From contig CANQGL010000002.1 in assembly GCA_947623185.1 (NCBI GenBank), positions 1 to 64,000 of the forward strand: a stretch of DNA of 64,000 nucleotides, in the 5' to 3' direction. Position 1 is the first letter of the stretch; every line of letters begins with the position of its first letter. Of the stretch, positions 16,189-25,787 are shown in pieces. This stretch comes from an uncultured Lachnospiraceae bacterium (lineage in GTDB: Bacteria > Bacillota > Clostridia > Lachnospirales > Lachnospiraceae). The notes under the pieces are model-generated. The model did not search any database. It saw only the letters and a program-made list of their open reading frames with translations, and was not told the origin of the DNA. A program made the position numbers and the translations under genes.

Positions 16189-16217
16189 CTTATAGCACTT
16201 TGACGCACGGAAGTCAA
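16189..16217 (-). promoter_or_regulatory. Promoter of the trpB2 T-box transcript
   Basis: TTGACT (16212-16217) and TATAAG (16189-16194) on the minus strand are separated by 17 bp. They lie directly upstream of the T-box. Confidence 0.8.
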
Positions 16218-16270
16218 GTGGGTATTTTTGGGCGTTTCGACATTTATCGACGAAAAATGGATCATTTTCC

Positions 16271-16299
16271 TTTACATTCCCGCGTTTTTATAGTATAGT
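16271..16299 (+). promoter_or_regulatory. Promoter of the unknown/sigma-like gene pair
   Basis: TTTACA and TATAGT are separated by 17 bp, about 98 bp before the start codon at 16397. The leader between shows no clear structure. Confidence 0.7.
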
Positions 16300-16396
16300 T
16301 GGATAAAATGCACATCTAAAGTCTGTTTTTTAGGCGGCGTCTGAAAGCCTGTCCGCGGCAACCCGAAAACGATCGACTCAAGACAGGAGGATATCT

Positions 16397-16855
16397 ATGA
16401 AACCCAACGCGCTGGAAATCGACATTGACAAGATGATCCCGCTCCGGATGCCGCTCAGCAACCGGAATCCGGGCATGACGGTCCACGTCTCGGTAAAGGG
16501 GATCCTGCACATGAACAGTGTGCTGCTTCGTGCGGTCCAGGAACGGAACCCCGGCATGGAGATGGACTTTTACCACTCGGACGATTACCGCGTCATTGTT
16601 CTGACGGACCACAAAAAGAGCGGAAACCCCTTCTGGTTCCACAAGGACGGACGGATCCGCCACCGCGAATTCGTGTCGGAACTGAGAGAACGGGGATACA
16701 TGATCCCCACAAGATACATCGTAGAATGGAACCCCGGCGCGAACGCGTGGGTCGGGATGTTGGAGGAGGTACCAAAGCTGAATGATCCGAGCGACATCGT
16801 CAGGAAAGCGATCTCAAAAAACGACGCGAAAAACAAAAAGAATAGTGATGTCTGA
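16397..16855 (+). CDS. Conserved-looking hypothetical protein
   Basis: I do not recognise this 152-residue protein. It is soluble, has no signal peptide, and is rich in charged and aromatic residues. HVSVKGILHMNSVLLRAV and YRVIVLTDHKKS suggest an alpha/beta fold, and the last 15 residues are lysine- and asparagine-rich. The ATG follows AGGAGG. It overlaps the start of the next gene, whose product looks like a sigma factor, so the two are co-expressed. A partner role such as anti-sigma is possible but unproven. Confidence 0.7.
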   Translation: MKPNALEIDIDKMIPLRMPLSNRNPGMTVHVSVKGILHMNSVLLRAVQERNPGMEMDFYHSDDYRVIVLTDHKKSGNPFWFHKDGRIRHREFVSELRERGYMIPTRYIVEWNPGANAWVGMLEEVPKLNDPSDIVRKAISKNDAKNKKNSDV

Positions 16856-17345
16856 ATATGAGAGGGATCAGGTGGCGAGCCTGATCGACGAGGTCTGCCG
16901 ACAGTGCGGCGGCGGACTTGACGGGGAGGAACTGCGGTCGAACTGCTGGCTGGCTTATTTTGAAATGAAAAAGAAACTGGCCGGGTGCAGTTCCTTTTAT
17001 TTCTGGCCGGTCGCGGCCGAACACATGATCCGCGCGGCGGAAGAGATGCGCGCGGCCCGAAACGACCGGTATTCGCTGGAGAGCAGGATGTCGCTGAACC
17101 AGATCGCCCGAAACTGCGGAAAGGAGATCGGGGACGCGATCTTTCCGAAAGGAAACGATTTCACGCGCGGCGTGGCGCTCTGGGATTACGCGAGAAGACT
17201 GGGCGAGACGAAATACCGCATCATCTGCTACCTGGCGCAGGGCGAGGAGGACGACTATATCATAGAGAAGATGGCGATAAGCGAGAGCCGGTATCTCGAG
17301 ATCATGGCCGAGCTCCGTGAAGATCTTAAAGATTATATCAACTGA
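16848..17345 (+). CDS. Sigma-70-like region 2/4 protein
   Basis: A 165-residue protein whose N-terminal half resembles sigma region 2 (helices around ELRSNCWLAYFEMKKKL and FWPVAAEHMIRAAEEM). The end resembles region 4: YLAQGEEDDYIIEKMAISES followed by RYLEIMAELREDL has the spacing of a helix-turn-helix recognition unit. This is pattern recognition, not a firm family match. The ATG lies inside the preceding gene, with a GTG one codon before it, and the ribosome binding site is weak, so coupled translation is likely. Confidence 0.55.
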   Translation: MSEYERDQVASLIDEVCRQCGGGLDGEELRSNCWLAYFEMKKKLAGCSSFYFWPVAAEHMIRAAEEMRAARNDRYSLESRMSLNQIARNCGKEIGDAIFPKGNDFTRGVALWDYARRLGETKYRIICYLAQGEEDDYIIEKMAISESRYLEIMAELREDLKDYIN

Positions 17346-17494
17346 ATCCGGGCGTCCTGTCCTTAGCACGGGGCGGGAAGGCAGATCATGGCGGAACGGG
17401 ATCCGCGGGGACCGGTGCGAAACGGCGGACACGCTCATAATACGCGTTCCGGGCCGCATATAATGCGGATGACGGATCCCGGGACGGGTATGCC

Positions 17495-18202
17495 ATGAAT
17501 TTTCGGAAAAAACTTGCGCTCCTTTTTGCGGTGCTGATAACGGATGCTTTCCTCGGATACGGGCTGTCCGTGATGCTGCGGGCGGACGGAACGGCCCGCG
17601 AACGGCACACTGGGACTGCCGTTTCCGCGAAGGCCCGGATCCGGTCCGGCGGCGTCCTTGCCCTGACGTTCGACGACGGTCCCAACGCGGCGTATACGGA
17701 GCCGCTTCTCGACGGACTTAGGGAGCGCGGGGTCAGGGCGTCGTTTTTCCTTCTCGGCGACTGCATCCGGGGGAACGAAGCGATCGTGAAGCGGATGTGC
17801 GACGAGGGGCACCTGATCGGCGTTCACGGGATGAGCCATACCGACCTCACGCGCGAGAGCACGGAGGAGGCGCTGGAACAGATCGCCGAAACGCGCGCGA
17901 TGATCGAAGCGATCACTGGAAAAACGCCGGAATATGTGCGCCCGCCATACGGGAACTGGAACGAAGAACTGAATGAGGCGACGGACATGACGCCGGTCTT
18001 CTGGAGCGTGGATTCCCTCGACTGGAAGCTCCGGGACACATGGCAGATCGTCCGAAGCGTGGAGAAAGACGCGGAAAACGGAGCGGTGATCCTGATGCAC
18101 GACGAGTTCGATACCTCGGTGGAAGCGGCCCTGCAGCTTGTTGACAATCTGACGGCGAGCGGGTATACTTTTGTTACGGTAGACGAACTGACAGTCGATT
18201 AG
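17495..18202 (+). CDS. Polysaccharide deacetylase (NodB fold), membrane-anchored
   Basis: A 235-residue NodB-family deacetylase with an N-terminal hydrophobic signal anchor (about residues 7-28). LALTFDDGPN carries the catalytic and metal Asp60/Asp61. VHGMSHTDL supplies the H-x3-H metal pair, and YVRPPYGNW and VILMHDEF follow. It probably trims N-acetyl groups from peptidoglycan or another wall glycan outside the membrane. It lies 9 bp before rarA, on the same strand. The gap 17346-17494 shows no clear promoter. Confidence 0.88.
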   Translation: MNFRKKLALLFAVLITDAFLGYGLSVMLRADGTARERHTGTAVSAKARIRSGGVLALTFDDGPNAAYTEPLLDGLRERGVRASFFLLGDCIRGNEAIVKRMCDEGHLIGVHGMSHTDLTRESTEEALEQIAETRAMIEAITGKTPEYVRPPYGNWNEELNEATDMTPVFWSVDSLDWKLRDTWQIVRSVEKDAENGAVILMHDEFDTSVEAALQLVDNLTASGYTFVTVDELTVD

Positions 18203-18211
18203 AGGGATACT

Positions 18212-19543
18212 ATGGATCTGTTTGATTATATGCGCGGCAACACGCTTAAAAAGGAATCGCCTCTCGCCTCGCGGATGCGGCCGGAGACCCTCGACGAGGT
18301 GGTGGGACAGAAACATATCATCGGAAAGGACAAGCTGCTGTACCGGGCGATCCGGGCGGACAAGCTCGGCTCCGTGATCTTTTACGGCCCGCCCGGGACG
18401 GGGAAGACCACGCTCGCCAAAGTCATCGCCAACACGACCAGCGCGCGTTTCGAGCAGATCAACGCGACGGTCGCCGGCAAGAAGGACATGGAGGAGATCG
18501 TAAAGAACGCGAAGGACGCGCTCGGCATGTACGGGAAAAAGACGATCCTGTTCATCGACGAGATCCACCGCTTCAACAAGGGGCAGCAGGACTATTTACT
18601 CCCGTTCGTCGAGGACGGAACGGTGACGCTGATCGGCGCGACCACGGAGAATCCGTACTTTGAAGTCAACGGGGCGCTTCTGTCCCGTTCCCTGATCTTT
18701 GAGCTGAAACCGCTGGAGAAGGAGGATATCCGCGAGCTGATCATGCGGGCGGTGACCGATCGGGAAAAAGGGATGGGTGCATACAACGCTCTAATCACGG
18801 ACGACGCGGCCGATTTTCTGGCAGACGTGGCGAACGGAGACGCCCGCGCGGCGCTAAACGCCGTCGAACTGGGCGTCCTGACGACGGAGCGTTCGGACGA
18901 CGGGAAGATCCGCATCACGCTGCCGGTGGCGGCGGAGTGCATCCAGAAACGCGCCGTCCGCTACGACCGGGACGGCGACAACCACTACGACACGGTCTCG
19001 GCCTTCATCAAGAGCATGCGCGGTTCCGATCCGGACGCGGCGCTCTATTATCTCGCAAGGATGCTGTACGCGGGCGAGGATGTAAAGTTCATCGCGCGGC
19101 GGATCATGATCTGCGCGTCGGAGGACGTCGGAAACGCGGATCCGAATGCCCTGACGGTGGCGGTGAGCGCGGCTCTGGCGGTCGAGCGGATCGGGATGCC
19201 GGAGGGACAGCTCGCCCTTGCACAGGCGGTGACCTACGTCGCGACCGCGCCGAAGAGCAACGCGGCCTGTCTCGGCATTTCCGCGGCGACGGCGGCCGTG
19301 CGCGATCTCGGAACGCCTCCGGTCCCGGCGCATCTGCAGGACAAACACTATAAGGGCGCGGAAAAACTCGGCCACGGTCTCGGCTATAAATACGCCCACG
19401 ATTATCCGAATCATTATGTGAAACAACAATATCTGCCGGATGGGCTGGAAAACGAAGTCTTTTACCGCCCGACGGAGATCGGTTACGAGAAACGGATCGG
19501 GCAGTATATGAAATGGCTGCGCGAAGATGCGGAACGGAAATAA
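18212..19543 (+). CDS. rarA: Replication-associated recombination protein A (MgsA-type AAA+ ATPase)
   Basis: A 443-residue AAA+ ATPase acting at stalled replication forks. Walker A is YGPPGTGKTTLAK and Walker B FIDEIHRFNKGQQD. The sensor segment IGATTENPYFEVN follows. The C-terminal tetramerisation part includes DVKFIARRIMICASEDVGNADP and a KSNAACLGI segment typical of RarA. Length matches the family. It follows the deacetylase closely but has no functional link with it. Confidence 0.95.
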   Translation: MDLFDYMRGNTLKKESPLASRMRPETLDEVVGQKHIIGKDKLLYRAIRADKLGSVIFYGPPGTGKTTLAKVIANTTSARFEQINATVAGKKDMEEIVKNAKDALGMYGKKTILFIDEIHRFNKGQQDYLLPFVEDGTVTLIGATTENPYFEVNGALLSRSLIFELKPLEKEDIRELIMRAVTDREKGMGAYNALITDDAADFLADVANGDARAALNAVELGVLTTERSDDGKIRITLPVAAECIQKRAVRYDRDGDNHYDTVSAFIKSMRGSDPDAALYYLARMLYAGEDVKFIARRIMICASEDVGNADPNALTVAVSAALAVERIGMPEGQLALAQAVTYVATAPKSNAACLGISAATAAVRDLGTPPVPAHLQDKHYKGAEKLGHGLGYKYAHDYPNHYVKQQYLPDGLENEVFYRPTEIGYEKRIGQYMKWLREDAERK

Positions 19544-19551
19544 AAAACCGT

Positions 19552-19579
19552 TTGCAAATGCGAAAAAATGCGTTATAAT
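19552..19579 (+). promoter_or_regulatory. Promoter of rho-iclR
   Basis: TTGCAA and a perfect TATAAT are separated by 16 bp. A leader of roughly 85 bases precedes rho. Confidence 0.75.
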
Positions 19580-19671
19580 AACTATATTATCTCTGATGTC
19601 TTTATGTGATTATCTTGAGAATACCCCCTGTACCCCTGTATTAGGAATGAGAGCGAATAAGGAGAATGTAT

Positions 19672-21150
19672 ATGCGTGAAAAGCTGCAAACCCTACCGTT
19701 ACTACAGCTAAGAGAACTGGCGAAAAGCCAGGGGATCAAAAATATCACCGTGATGCGGAAAGCGGACCTGATCGATAAACTCTGCGAAGTCGCGGAGCAG
19801 ATGGAGAAACAGAGAGCGGAGAAGGAAAAAGCCGACCGGGAGAAGCTTGAGAAAGAGCGGCAGGAACGGATCGAGCGCGAACGTCAGGAGCGGATCGAGC
19901 GGGACCGGGAACGGGCCGCCGCATATGAGCGCTCCGACCGGACCATGACGCAGTCGCAGATCAACGCCGCCGCGCAGGCGGCCTCCGACGATCCGAAGAA
20001 CGAGCTGCGGGAACTGGACAGCGGGATCGAAGCGCACGGGATCCTCGAGGTTATGCCGGACGGATTCGGTTTTATCCGCTGCGAGAACTTCCTTCCGGGC
20101 GACAACGACGTCTACGTCGCGCCGTCCCAGATCCGCCGCTTCAATATGAAGACCGGCGATATGATCCGCGGGAACCGGAGAGTCAAAACGGCCACCGAAA
20201 AATTCGCGGCGCTTCTCTATGTGACCGACATCAACGGATACTCGACGCAGATCGTCGAGCGCAGGCCGAATTTTGAGGACCTGACCCCGATCTTTCCGAA
20301 TCAGCGCCTGAGCCTTGAGGTGCGCGGCGGAAAAAACACGACGGCGATGCGGGTCATGGACCTGCTGGCCCCGATCGGCAAGGGACAGCGCGGTATGATC
20401 GTGTCCCCGCCGAAAGCCGGAAAGACGACGCTGTTAAAGCAGGTGGCGAAGGCCATTACGTCGAATTATCCGGGTATGCATCTGATCATCCTTCTGATCG
20501 ACGAACGTCCCGAGGAAGTCACGGACATCAAGGAATCCGTAACGGGACCGAACGTCGAAGTCATCTATTCAACGTTTGACGAACTGCCGGACCGCCATAA
20601 ACGCGTATCCGAGATGGTGATCGAGCGCGCCCGCCGCCTTGTCGAGCACGGACGCGACGTCACGATCCTGTTGGACAGCATCACGCGTCTGGCCCGCGCC
20701 TACAACCTTGTCGTTCCGCCGAGCGGACGCACGCTTTCCGGCGGTCTTGACCCGGCCGCCCTGCATATGCCGAAGCGCTTCTTCGGCGCGGCCCGGAACA
20801 TGCGCGAGGGCGGGAGCCTTACCATCCTCGCCACCGCTCTGGTCGATACCGGAAGCCGTATGGACGACGTGATCTACGAGGAATTCAAGGGGACCGGCAA
20901 TATGGAGCTCGTGCTCGACCGGAAGCTGTCCGAGAAGCGGATCTTCCCCGCGATCGATATTTTAAAATCCGGAACGCGGCGCGACGATCTTCTGCTTTCG
21001 CCGGACGAGGCGGAGGCCGTCGACAACATCCGCAAGGCGACAAATTCCATGAAGGCGGACGAGGCGGTGGAGCGGATCCTGGATCTCTTCAGCCGCACGC
21101 GGACCAACCGGGAGTTTGTGGAGAATGCAAAGAAAATGAGATTTTTCTAA
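19672..21150 (+). CDS. rho: Transcription termination factor Rho
   Basis: A 492-residue hexameric RNA-dependent helicase that ends transcription. Residues 1-45 form the Rho N-terminal helical domain. A highly charged Glu/Arg/Lys insert follows (about 45-90), typical of Gram-positive Rho with an extended N-terminal region. Then come the cold-shock RNA-binding domain ([20 protein letters not shown]) and the ATPase core with [13 protein letters not shown] and [13 protein letters not shown]. The ATG at 19672 is 7 bp after GGAG; the ATG six bases upstream is too close to it. Confidence 0.95.
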   Translation: MREKLQTLPLLQLRELAKSQGIKNITVMRKADLIDKLCEVAEQMEKQRAEKEKADREKLEKERQERIERERQERIERDRERAAAYERSDRTMTQSQINAAAQAASDDPKNELRELDSGIEAHGILEVMPDGFGFIRCENFLPGDNDVYVAPSQIRRFNMKTGDMIRGNRRVKTATEKFAALLYVTDINGYSTQIVERRPNFEDLTPIFPNQRLSLEVRGGKNTTAMRVMDLLAPIGKGQRGMIVSPPKAGKTTLLKQVAKAITSNYPGMHLIILLIDERPEEVTDIKESVTGPNVEVIYSTFDELPDRHKRVSEMVIERARRLVEHGRDVTILLDSITRLARAYNLVVPPSGRTLSGGLDPAALHMPKRFFGAARNMREGGSLTILATALVDTGSRMDDVIYEEFKGTGNMELVLDRKLSEKRIFPAIDILKSGTRRDDLLLSPDEAEAVDNIRKATNSMKADEAVERILDLFSRTRTNREFVENAKKMRFF

Positions 21151-21171
21151 AACCGGAGGACTGGCATAGGT

Positions 21172-21948
21172 ATGGATGACGTGTCGAAAAATCCGATCCA
21201 GGTCGCGGAGCGCCTGTTTCAGGTGATCGAGACATTGGCGGAAAACGGTCCCATGGGGATCATGGAACTGAGCAACTCACTGGGCTTCCACAAGAGTACG
21301 ACACACCGGCTGGTGATGTCCCTGCAGCATATGGGATATATCCGCCAGGATGAGGATTCTCTGAAATATATGCTGTCGTTTCGGATCCTGGAGATCGGCA
21401 GCAAGATCTTAAATCAGACAAGCATAGCGGCGCTGGTCCATCCTTCGCTTAAAAAATTTTCGGAGCAGGTGGGAGAGACGGTCCATCTGGTGCGGCGTGA
21501 AGGGAACGAGGGCGTTTACATCGACAAGGTGGAATCGAGCGTCGGTTCGATCCGCATGGTCTCGCGCGTCGGCAGCCGGATCCCGCTCTACTGTTCCGGC
21601 GTCGGAAAAGCGCTGCTGGCGGAGCTTACGGATGAGGAGATACGCGAGATCTGGATCTCTTCCGACATCCGCCCGCTGACGCCGAACACGATCGTGACCT
21701 TGGACGCGCTCATGCAGAGGATCGGGGAGATCCGCCGGATCGGCTATGCGCTCGATAACGAGGAAAATGAGGAGGGCGTGCGCTGCATCGCCGTCAGTCT
21801 GAAGGATTATCACAGGAAGCCGGTCTATGCGCTCAGCATCTCGGCTCCGGTCGGACGGATGACCGATGAGCGGATCCGGGAGCTTGCCGTCCGCGTCCTC
21901 GACTTTAAGCGGGAGCTGACGGCGACGATGGGATTTACGGCAGAATAG
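21172..21948 (+). CDS. IclR-family transcriptional regulator
   Basis: A 258-residue regulator with an N-terminal winged helix (MGIMELSNSLGFHKSTTHRLV, about residues 28-48) and a C-terminal IclR effector domain. VHLVRREGNEGVYIDKVES and YCSGVGKALLAELTDEE are typical of that domain. IclR proteins usually control catabolic genes, but no obvious target adjoins it. It lies 21 bp after rho with no separate promoter seen, an unusual pairing. Confidence 0.9.
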   Translation: MDDVSKNPIQVAERLFQVIETLAENGPMGIMELSNSLGFHKSTTHRLVMSLQHMGYIRQDEDSLKYMLSFRILEIGSKILNQTSIAALVHPSLKKFSEQVGETVHLVRREGNEGVYIDKVESSVGSIRMVSRVGSRIPLYCSGVGKALLAELTDEEIREIWISSDIRPLTPNTIVTLDALMQRIGEIRRIGYALDNEENEEGVRCIAVSLKDYHRKPVYALSISAPVGRMTDERIRELAVRVLDFKRELTATMGFTAE

Positions 21949-21954
21949 ACGGTC

Positions 21955-21990
21955 AAAAAAGAGGGCATCCCGTTCGGGATACCCTCCTGA
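21955..21990. terminator. Bidirectional terminator between iclR and hpf
   Basis: GAGGGCATCCC pairs with GGGATACCCTC across a GTTC loop with one mismatch. A T6 run follows on the minus strand and a weaker T run on the plus strand. Confidence 0.88.
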
Positions 21991-22019
21991 TTTTATGGTT
22001 TTTGTCTTTGACGGCGGGA

Positions 22020-22547
22020 TCAGAATTCCGGTTCGATCAGCCCGTAAGAGTTCGCCTTCCTCTTGTAGACGACGTTTACCTCTTCGGTCTCGGAGTTGAG
22101 GAACATAAAGAAATTATGGCCCAGAAGTTCCATCTGGACGCAGGCTTCCTCGGGATCCATCGGCTTCATCGCGAAACGTTTGGTCTTTACGATCTTCACC
22201 GGCTCCTCGTGATCCGCTTCCTCCTGAAGGAAAGCCTCACTGAAGGAAAGTGCGCTCTGCTTTTTGTCGATGAGTTTGGTCCTGTATCGCTTGATCTGAC
22301 GTTCGATGATCTCCTCGACAAGGTCGATCGACACATACATGTCGGTGGAATCCTGCTCCGCGCGGATAATGGTGCCCTTGACGGGGATCGTCACCTCGAT
22401 CTTCTGGCGGCCCCTTTCAATGCTCATGGTCGCCACGACCTCGGTATCCGGCGAAAAGTAGCGTTCCAGTTTTCCGATCTTGTTCTCTACGGCTTCTCTC
22501 AAACCGTCCGTTACGTCGATGTTTTTGCCACTGATCGTATAACGCAT
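22020..22547 (-). CDS. hpf: Ribosome hibernation promoting factor, long form
   Basis: A 175-residue long HPF. The N-terminal S30AE domain (about 1-100, opening with MRYTISGKNIDVTDGLREAV) binds the 30S subunit. The C-terminal domain (EEPVKIVKTKRFAMKPMDPEEA onward, shown by VKIVKTKRFAMKPM) pairs two ribosomes into inactive 100S particles. The ATG follows AAGGAG. The gene is divergent from secA across a 646-bp gap. Confidence 0.95.
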   Translation of the reverse strand: MRYTISGKNIDVTDGLREAVENKIGKLERYFSPDTEVVATMSIERGRQKIEVTIPVKGTIIRAEQDSTDMYVSIDLVEEIIERQIKRYRTKLIDKKQSALSFSEAFLQEEADHEEPVKIVKTKRFAMKPMDPEEACVQMELLGHNFFMFLNSETEEVNVVYKRKANSYGLIEPEF

Positions 22548-22840
22548 AAAACCACTCCTTACTTAATATTGTTAGAATTTCACGCCAGAGGACGTGTTAT
22601 GCACCGTTTATTATAGTTCCATCATACCATATATTTCTGTAAAATACAACTGCAATCTTAAAAAGTTGCGACAATTTATCCGGGGACGTCAATTATTAAA
22701 ACGATATCGTTCTATAGACAGGATCCAACATTTGTCAACCTTTTTTTGCGAAAAAGTTGTCGGGAAATCAAATTTTATGAGATGTGTACAAAAATCAGTA
22801 AAAGACGCTTTAACCGGCGAAAAGGGAAAACCGGGTGCCG
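22548..22840. other. AT-rich hpf upstream region, no gene
   Basis: This stretch holds the hpf ribosome binding site and, on the minus strand, TATGAT 17 bp after TTGTAT as a possible weak promoter. No reading frame or RNA structure is convincing. Confidence 0.4.
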
Positions 22841-22845
22841 AAACG

Positions 22846-22960
22846 TGTGGATAATGTGGATAAATCTGTGTATAAATGGTTTTCCACGCAAAAAAGCCAC
22901 CTGCGGGGGTGGACAAGTTTCAACAATCCTGTGGTAAAAAACGGTGGATAATGTGGATAA
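22846..22960. promoter_or_regulatory. Cluster of DnaA-box-like 9-mers
   Basis: TGTGGATAA, the reverse complement of the consensus DnaA box TTATCCACA, occurs exactly at 22846-22854, 22855-22863 and 22952-22960. Near matches are at 22867-22875 (TGTGTATAA) and 22943-22951 (GGTGGATAA), all in the same orientation. AT-rich DNA follows. It could titrate DnaA or regulate the neighbouring genes. Confidence 0.75.
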
Positions 22961-23100
22961 ATAAAAAATCGAACCTATGGTTTGTGCAAATTGTCTGGTT
23001 GACGATAATAATACATATTATGTCACTAACAGATCCAATTTGACAAAAAGTCCATTTTGTAACAGAACTATGTACAAATTATAAAAAATGTGGGAAGGCA

Positions 23101-23129
23101 TTGAATAAAAGCCGCGAAGATGTTAAAAT
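23101..23129 (+). promoter_or_regulatory. Promoter of secA
   Basis: TTGAAT at 23101-23106 and TAAAAT at 23124-23129 are separated by 17 bp, 65 bp before the start codon. Confidence 0.75.
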
Positions 23130-23193
23130 AGACTGGATTATGAAAATAGGTAAGTATGCTGATCTTTAGATTTTAGGTTTAGGAGCGAGCAGA

Positions 23194-25773
23194 ATGAGTC
23201 TTGTTGAAAAGATATTTGGAACGCACAGTGACAGAGAACTGAAGCTGATCTATCCGATCGTCGATAAGATCGAGAAGATGCGCCCGGACATGATGGCGAT
23301 GAGCGACGGGGAACTGAGGGACCAGACGAGGAAATTCCGTGAACGTCTGGCCGGAGGGGAGACGCTCGACGACATTTTGCCGGAGGCGTTTGCCACGGTG
23401 CGCGAGGCCGCCCGGAGAACGCTGGATATGGAACATTACCCGGTACAGCTGATCGGCGGTATCGTGCTGCATCAGGGCCGTATCGCGGAGATGAAGACCG
23501 GTGAAGGAAAGACCCTCGTCTCGACCTGCCCGGCCTATCTGAACGCGCTGGCCGGAAAAGGCGTCCAGATCGTAACGGTCAACGACTACCTGGCAAAGCG
23601 TGACGCGGAGTGGATGGGACAGGTCCATGAATTTCTCGGCTTAAAGGTCGGCGTGGTCTTAAACTCGATGACGACGGAGGAGAGAAAGGCCGCCTACAAC
23701 TGCGACATCACTTATGTGACGAACAATGAGCTCGGATTCGACTATCTGCGCGACAACATGGCGATCTACAAGGAACAGATGGTGCTGCGCAGTCTGGATT
23801 ACTGCATCATCGACGAGGTCGACTCGGTCCTGATCGATGAGGCGCGTACGCCGCTCATCATTTCCGGACAGAGCGGAAAATCGACGAAGCTCTATGAGGT
23901 CTGCGATGTGTTGGCGAGGCAGTTGAAGCGCGGCGAGGAGTCCGCCGAGTTTACGAAGCTCAACGCGATCATGGGCGAGGAGATCGAGGAGACCGGAGAT
24001 TTCATCGTCAACGAGAAGGACAAGATCGTCAACCTGACCGCGGAGGGCGTCAAAAAGGTCGAGGACTTCTTCCACATCGAGAACCTGGCGGATCCGGAGA
24101 ACCTGGAGATCCAGCACAACATTATTCTCGCCCTGCGGGCCAATTACCTGATGTTCCGCGACAAGGATTACGTCGTAAAGGACGACGAGGTCCTGATCGT
24201 CGACGAGTTCACCGGCCGTATCATGCCGGGGCGCCGCTATTCGGACGGCCTGCATCAGGCGATCGAGGCGAAGGAGCACGTCAAGGTCAAGAGAGAGTCG
24301 AAGACGCTGGCAACGATCACGTTCCAGAACTTCTTCAATAAATACCGCAAGAAAGCCGGCATGACCGGTACCGCCCAGACCGAGGAACAGGAGTTCCGCA
24401 ATATCTACGAGATGGACGTTATCGTGATCCCCACCAACAAGCCGGTGATCCGTCAGGATCTCAACGACGCGGTCTATAAGACCAAGCGCGAGAAATTCCA
24501 CGCGGTGGTCGAGGACATCGCGCAGAGCCATGCGACGGGCCAGCCGATCCTTGTCGGCACGATCACCATCGAGACGTCCGAGATGCTGAGCCAGATGTTA
24601 AGACGACGCGGGATCCCGCACAAGGTCTTAAACGCGAAGTTCCACGAGATGGAGGCGGAGATCGTAGCCGGAGCCGGGATCCACGGCGCGGTGACGATCG
24701 CCACCAACATGGCCGGCCGCGGTACCGATATCAAGCTTGACGATGAGTCCCGCGCGGCGGGCGGTTTGAAGATCATCGGAACCGAGCGCCATGAGTCCAG
24801 ACGTATCGACAACCAGCTGCGCGGCCGTTCCGGCCGCCAGGGCGATCCGGGCGAATCAAGGTTCTACCTCTCGCTGGAGGACGATCTGATGCGTCTGTTC
24901 GGCTCCGACAAGCTGATGGGCATGTTCAACGCGATCGGCGTGCCGGAAAACGAGCAGATCGAGCACAAGATGCTGTCGACCGCCATCGAGAAGGCGCAGA
25001 AGAAGATCGAGACGAACAACTACGGCATCCGTGAGAACCTGTTAAAATACGACGAGGTCATGAACGAGCAGCGCGAGGTCGTCTACGCGGAGCGTCTTCA
25101 GGTGCTGAACGGCGAGAACATGCGCGGCGTGGTTATGAAGATGCTGACCGACATCGTCGAGGGCGCGGTCGATATGTCGATCGGAGACGAGCAGTCCCCG
25201 GACAAGTGGGATTTCAAGGAGCTGAATGATCTGCTTCTTCCTGTTATTCCGTTAAAGCCGGTCGAGCTGACCGACGAGGTCCGCGGAATGAAGAAGGAAG
25301 AGCTCAAGCATTCCTTAAAGGAGGCCGCGATCAAGTTCTACGAGTCGAAGGAAGCGGAGTTCCCGGATTCCGAACAGATCCGTGAGATCGAGCGCGTGGT
25401 CCTTCTTAAGGTGATCGACAACAAGTGGATGTCCCATATCGACGACATGGAACAGCTCAAACAGGGGATCGGTCTCCAGGCCTACGGGAACCGCGATCCG
25501 CTCGTGGAGTACAAGATGAGCGGGTATGAGATGTTCGACGATATGACGGCGGCGATCCGCGAGGACACCATCCGCATCCTCTGCCATATCCGCGTGGAGC
25601 AGAAGGTGGAGAGAGAACCGGCCGCGAAGGTAACGGGAACGAACCGTGACGACTCCGCCGCAAGGATGCCGCAGAGACGCACGGTGCAGAAGATCTATCC
25701 GAACGATCCCTGCCCCTGCGGTTCCGGAAAGAAATTCAAACAGTGCCACGGCAGAAAGCCGATGGGCGCATAG
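23194..25773 (+). CDS. secA: Preprotein translocase ATPase SecA
   Basis: An 859-residue motor that drives unfolded preproteins through SecYEG. Walker A is [15 protein letters not shown]-type [20 protein letters not shown] follows, and the second nucleotide-binding fold has [13 protein letters not shown]. The far C terminus is the zinc-binding [16 protein letters not shown] tail, used to contact ribosomes or SecB-like partners. Length fits a clostridial SecA. prfB follows after 14 bp. Confidence 0.97.
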   Translation: MSLVEKIFGTHSDRELKLIYPIVDKIEKMRPDMMAMSDGELRDQTRKFRERLAGGETLDDILPEAFATVREAARRTLDMEHYPVQLIGGIVLHQGRIAEMKTGEGKTLVSTCPAYLNALAGKGVQIVTVNDYLAKRDAEWMGQVHEFLGLKVGVVLNSMTTEERKAAYNCDITYVTNNELGFDYLRDNMAIYKEQMVLRSLDYCIIDEVDSVLIDEARTPLIISGQSGKSTKLYEVCDVLARQLKRGEESAEFTKLNAIMGEEIEETGDFIVNEKDKIVNLTAEGVKKVEDFFHIENLADPENLEIQHNIILALRANYLMFRDKDYVVKDDEVLIVDEFTGRIMPGRRYSDGLHQAIEAKEHVKVKRESKTLATITFQNFFNKYRKKAGMTGTAQTEEQEFRNIYEMDVIVIPTNKPVIRQDLNDAVYKTKREKFHAVVEDIAQSHATGQPILVGTITIETSEMLSQMLRRRGIPHKVLNAKFHEMEAEIVAGAGIHGAVTIATNMAGRGTDIKLDDESRAAGGLKIIGTERHESRRIDNQLRGRSGRQGDPGESRFYLSLEDDLMRLFGSDKLMGMFNAIGVPENEQIEHKMLSTAIEKAQKKIETNNYGIRENLLKYDEVMNEQREVVYAERLQVLNGENMRGVVMKMLTDIVEGAVDMSIGDEQSPDKWDFKELNDLLLPVIPLKPVELTDEVRGMKKEELKHSLKEAAIKFYESKEAEFPDSEQIREIERVVLLKVIDNKWMSHIDDMEQLKQGIGLQAYGNRDPLVEYKMSGYEMFDDMTAAIREDTIRILCHIRVEQKVEREPAAKVTGTNRDDSAARMPQRRTVQKIYPNDPCPCGSGKKFKQCHGRKPMGA

Positions 25774-25787
25774 AGAGGACGGATCAT

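Noticed and set aside
22780-23100. A replication origin at the DnaA-box cluster
   Set aside because: No dnaA, dnaN, rpmH or gyr genes are near, and genes on both sides mainly run rightward, unlike the divergent layout at a bidirectional origin. A titration or regulatory cluster fits better, though full-genome skew would decide.
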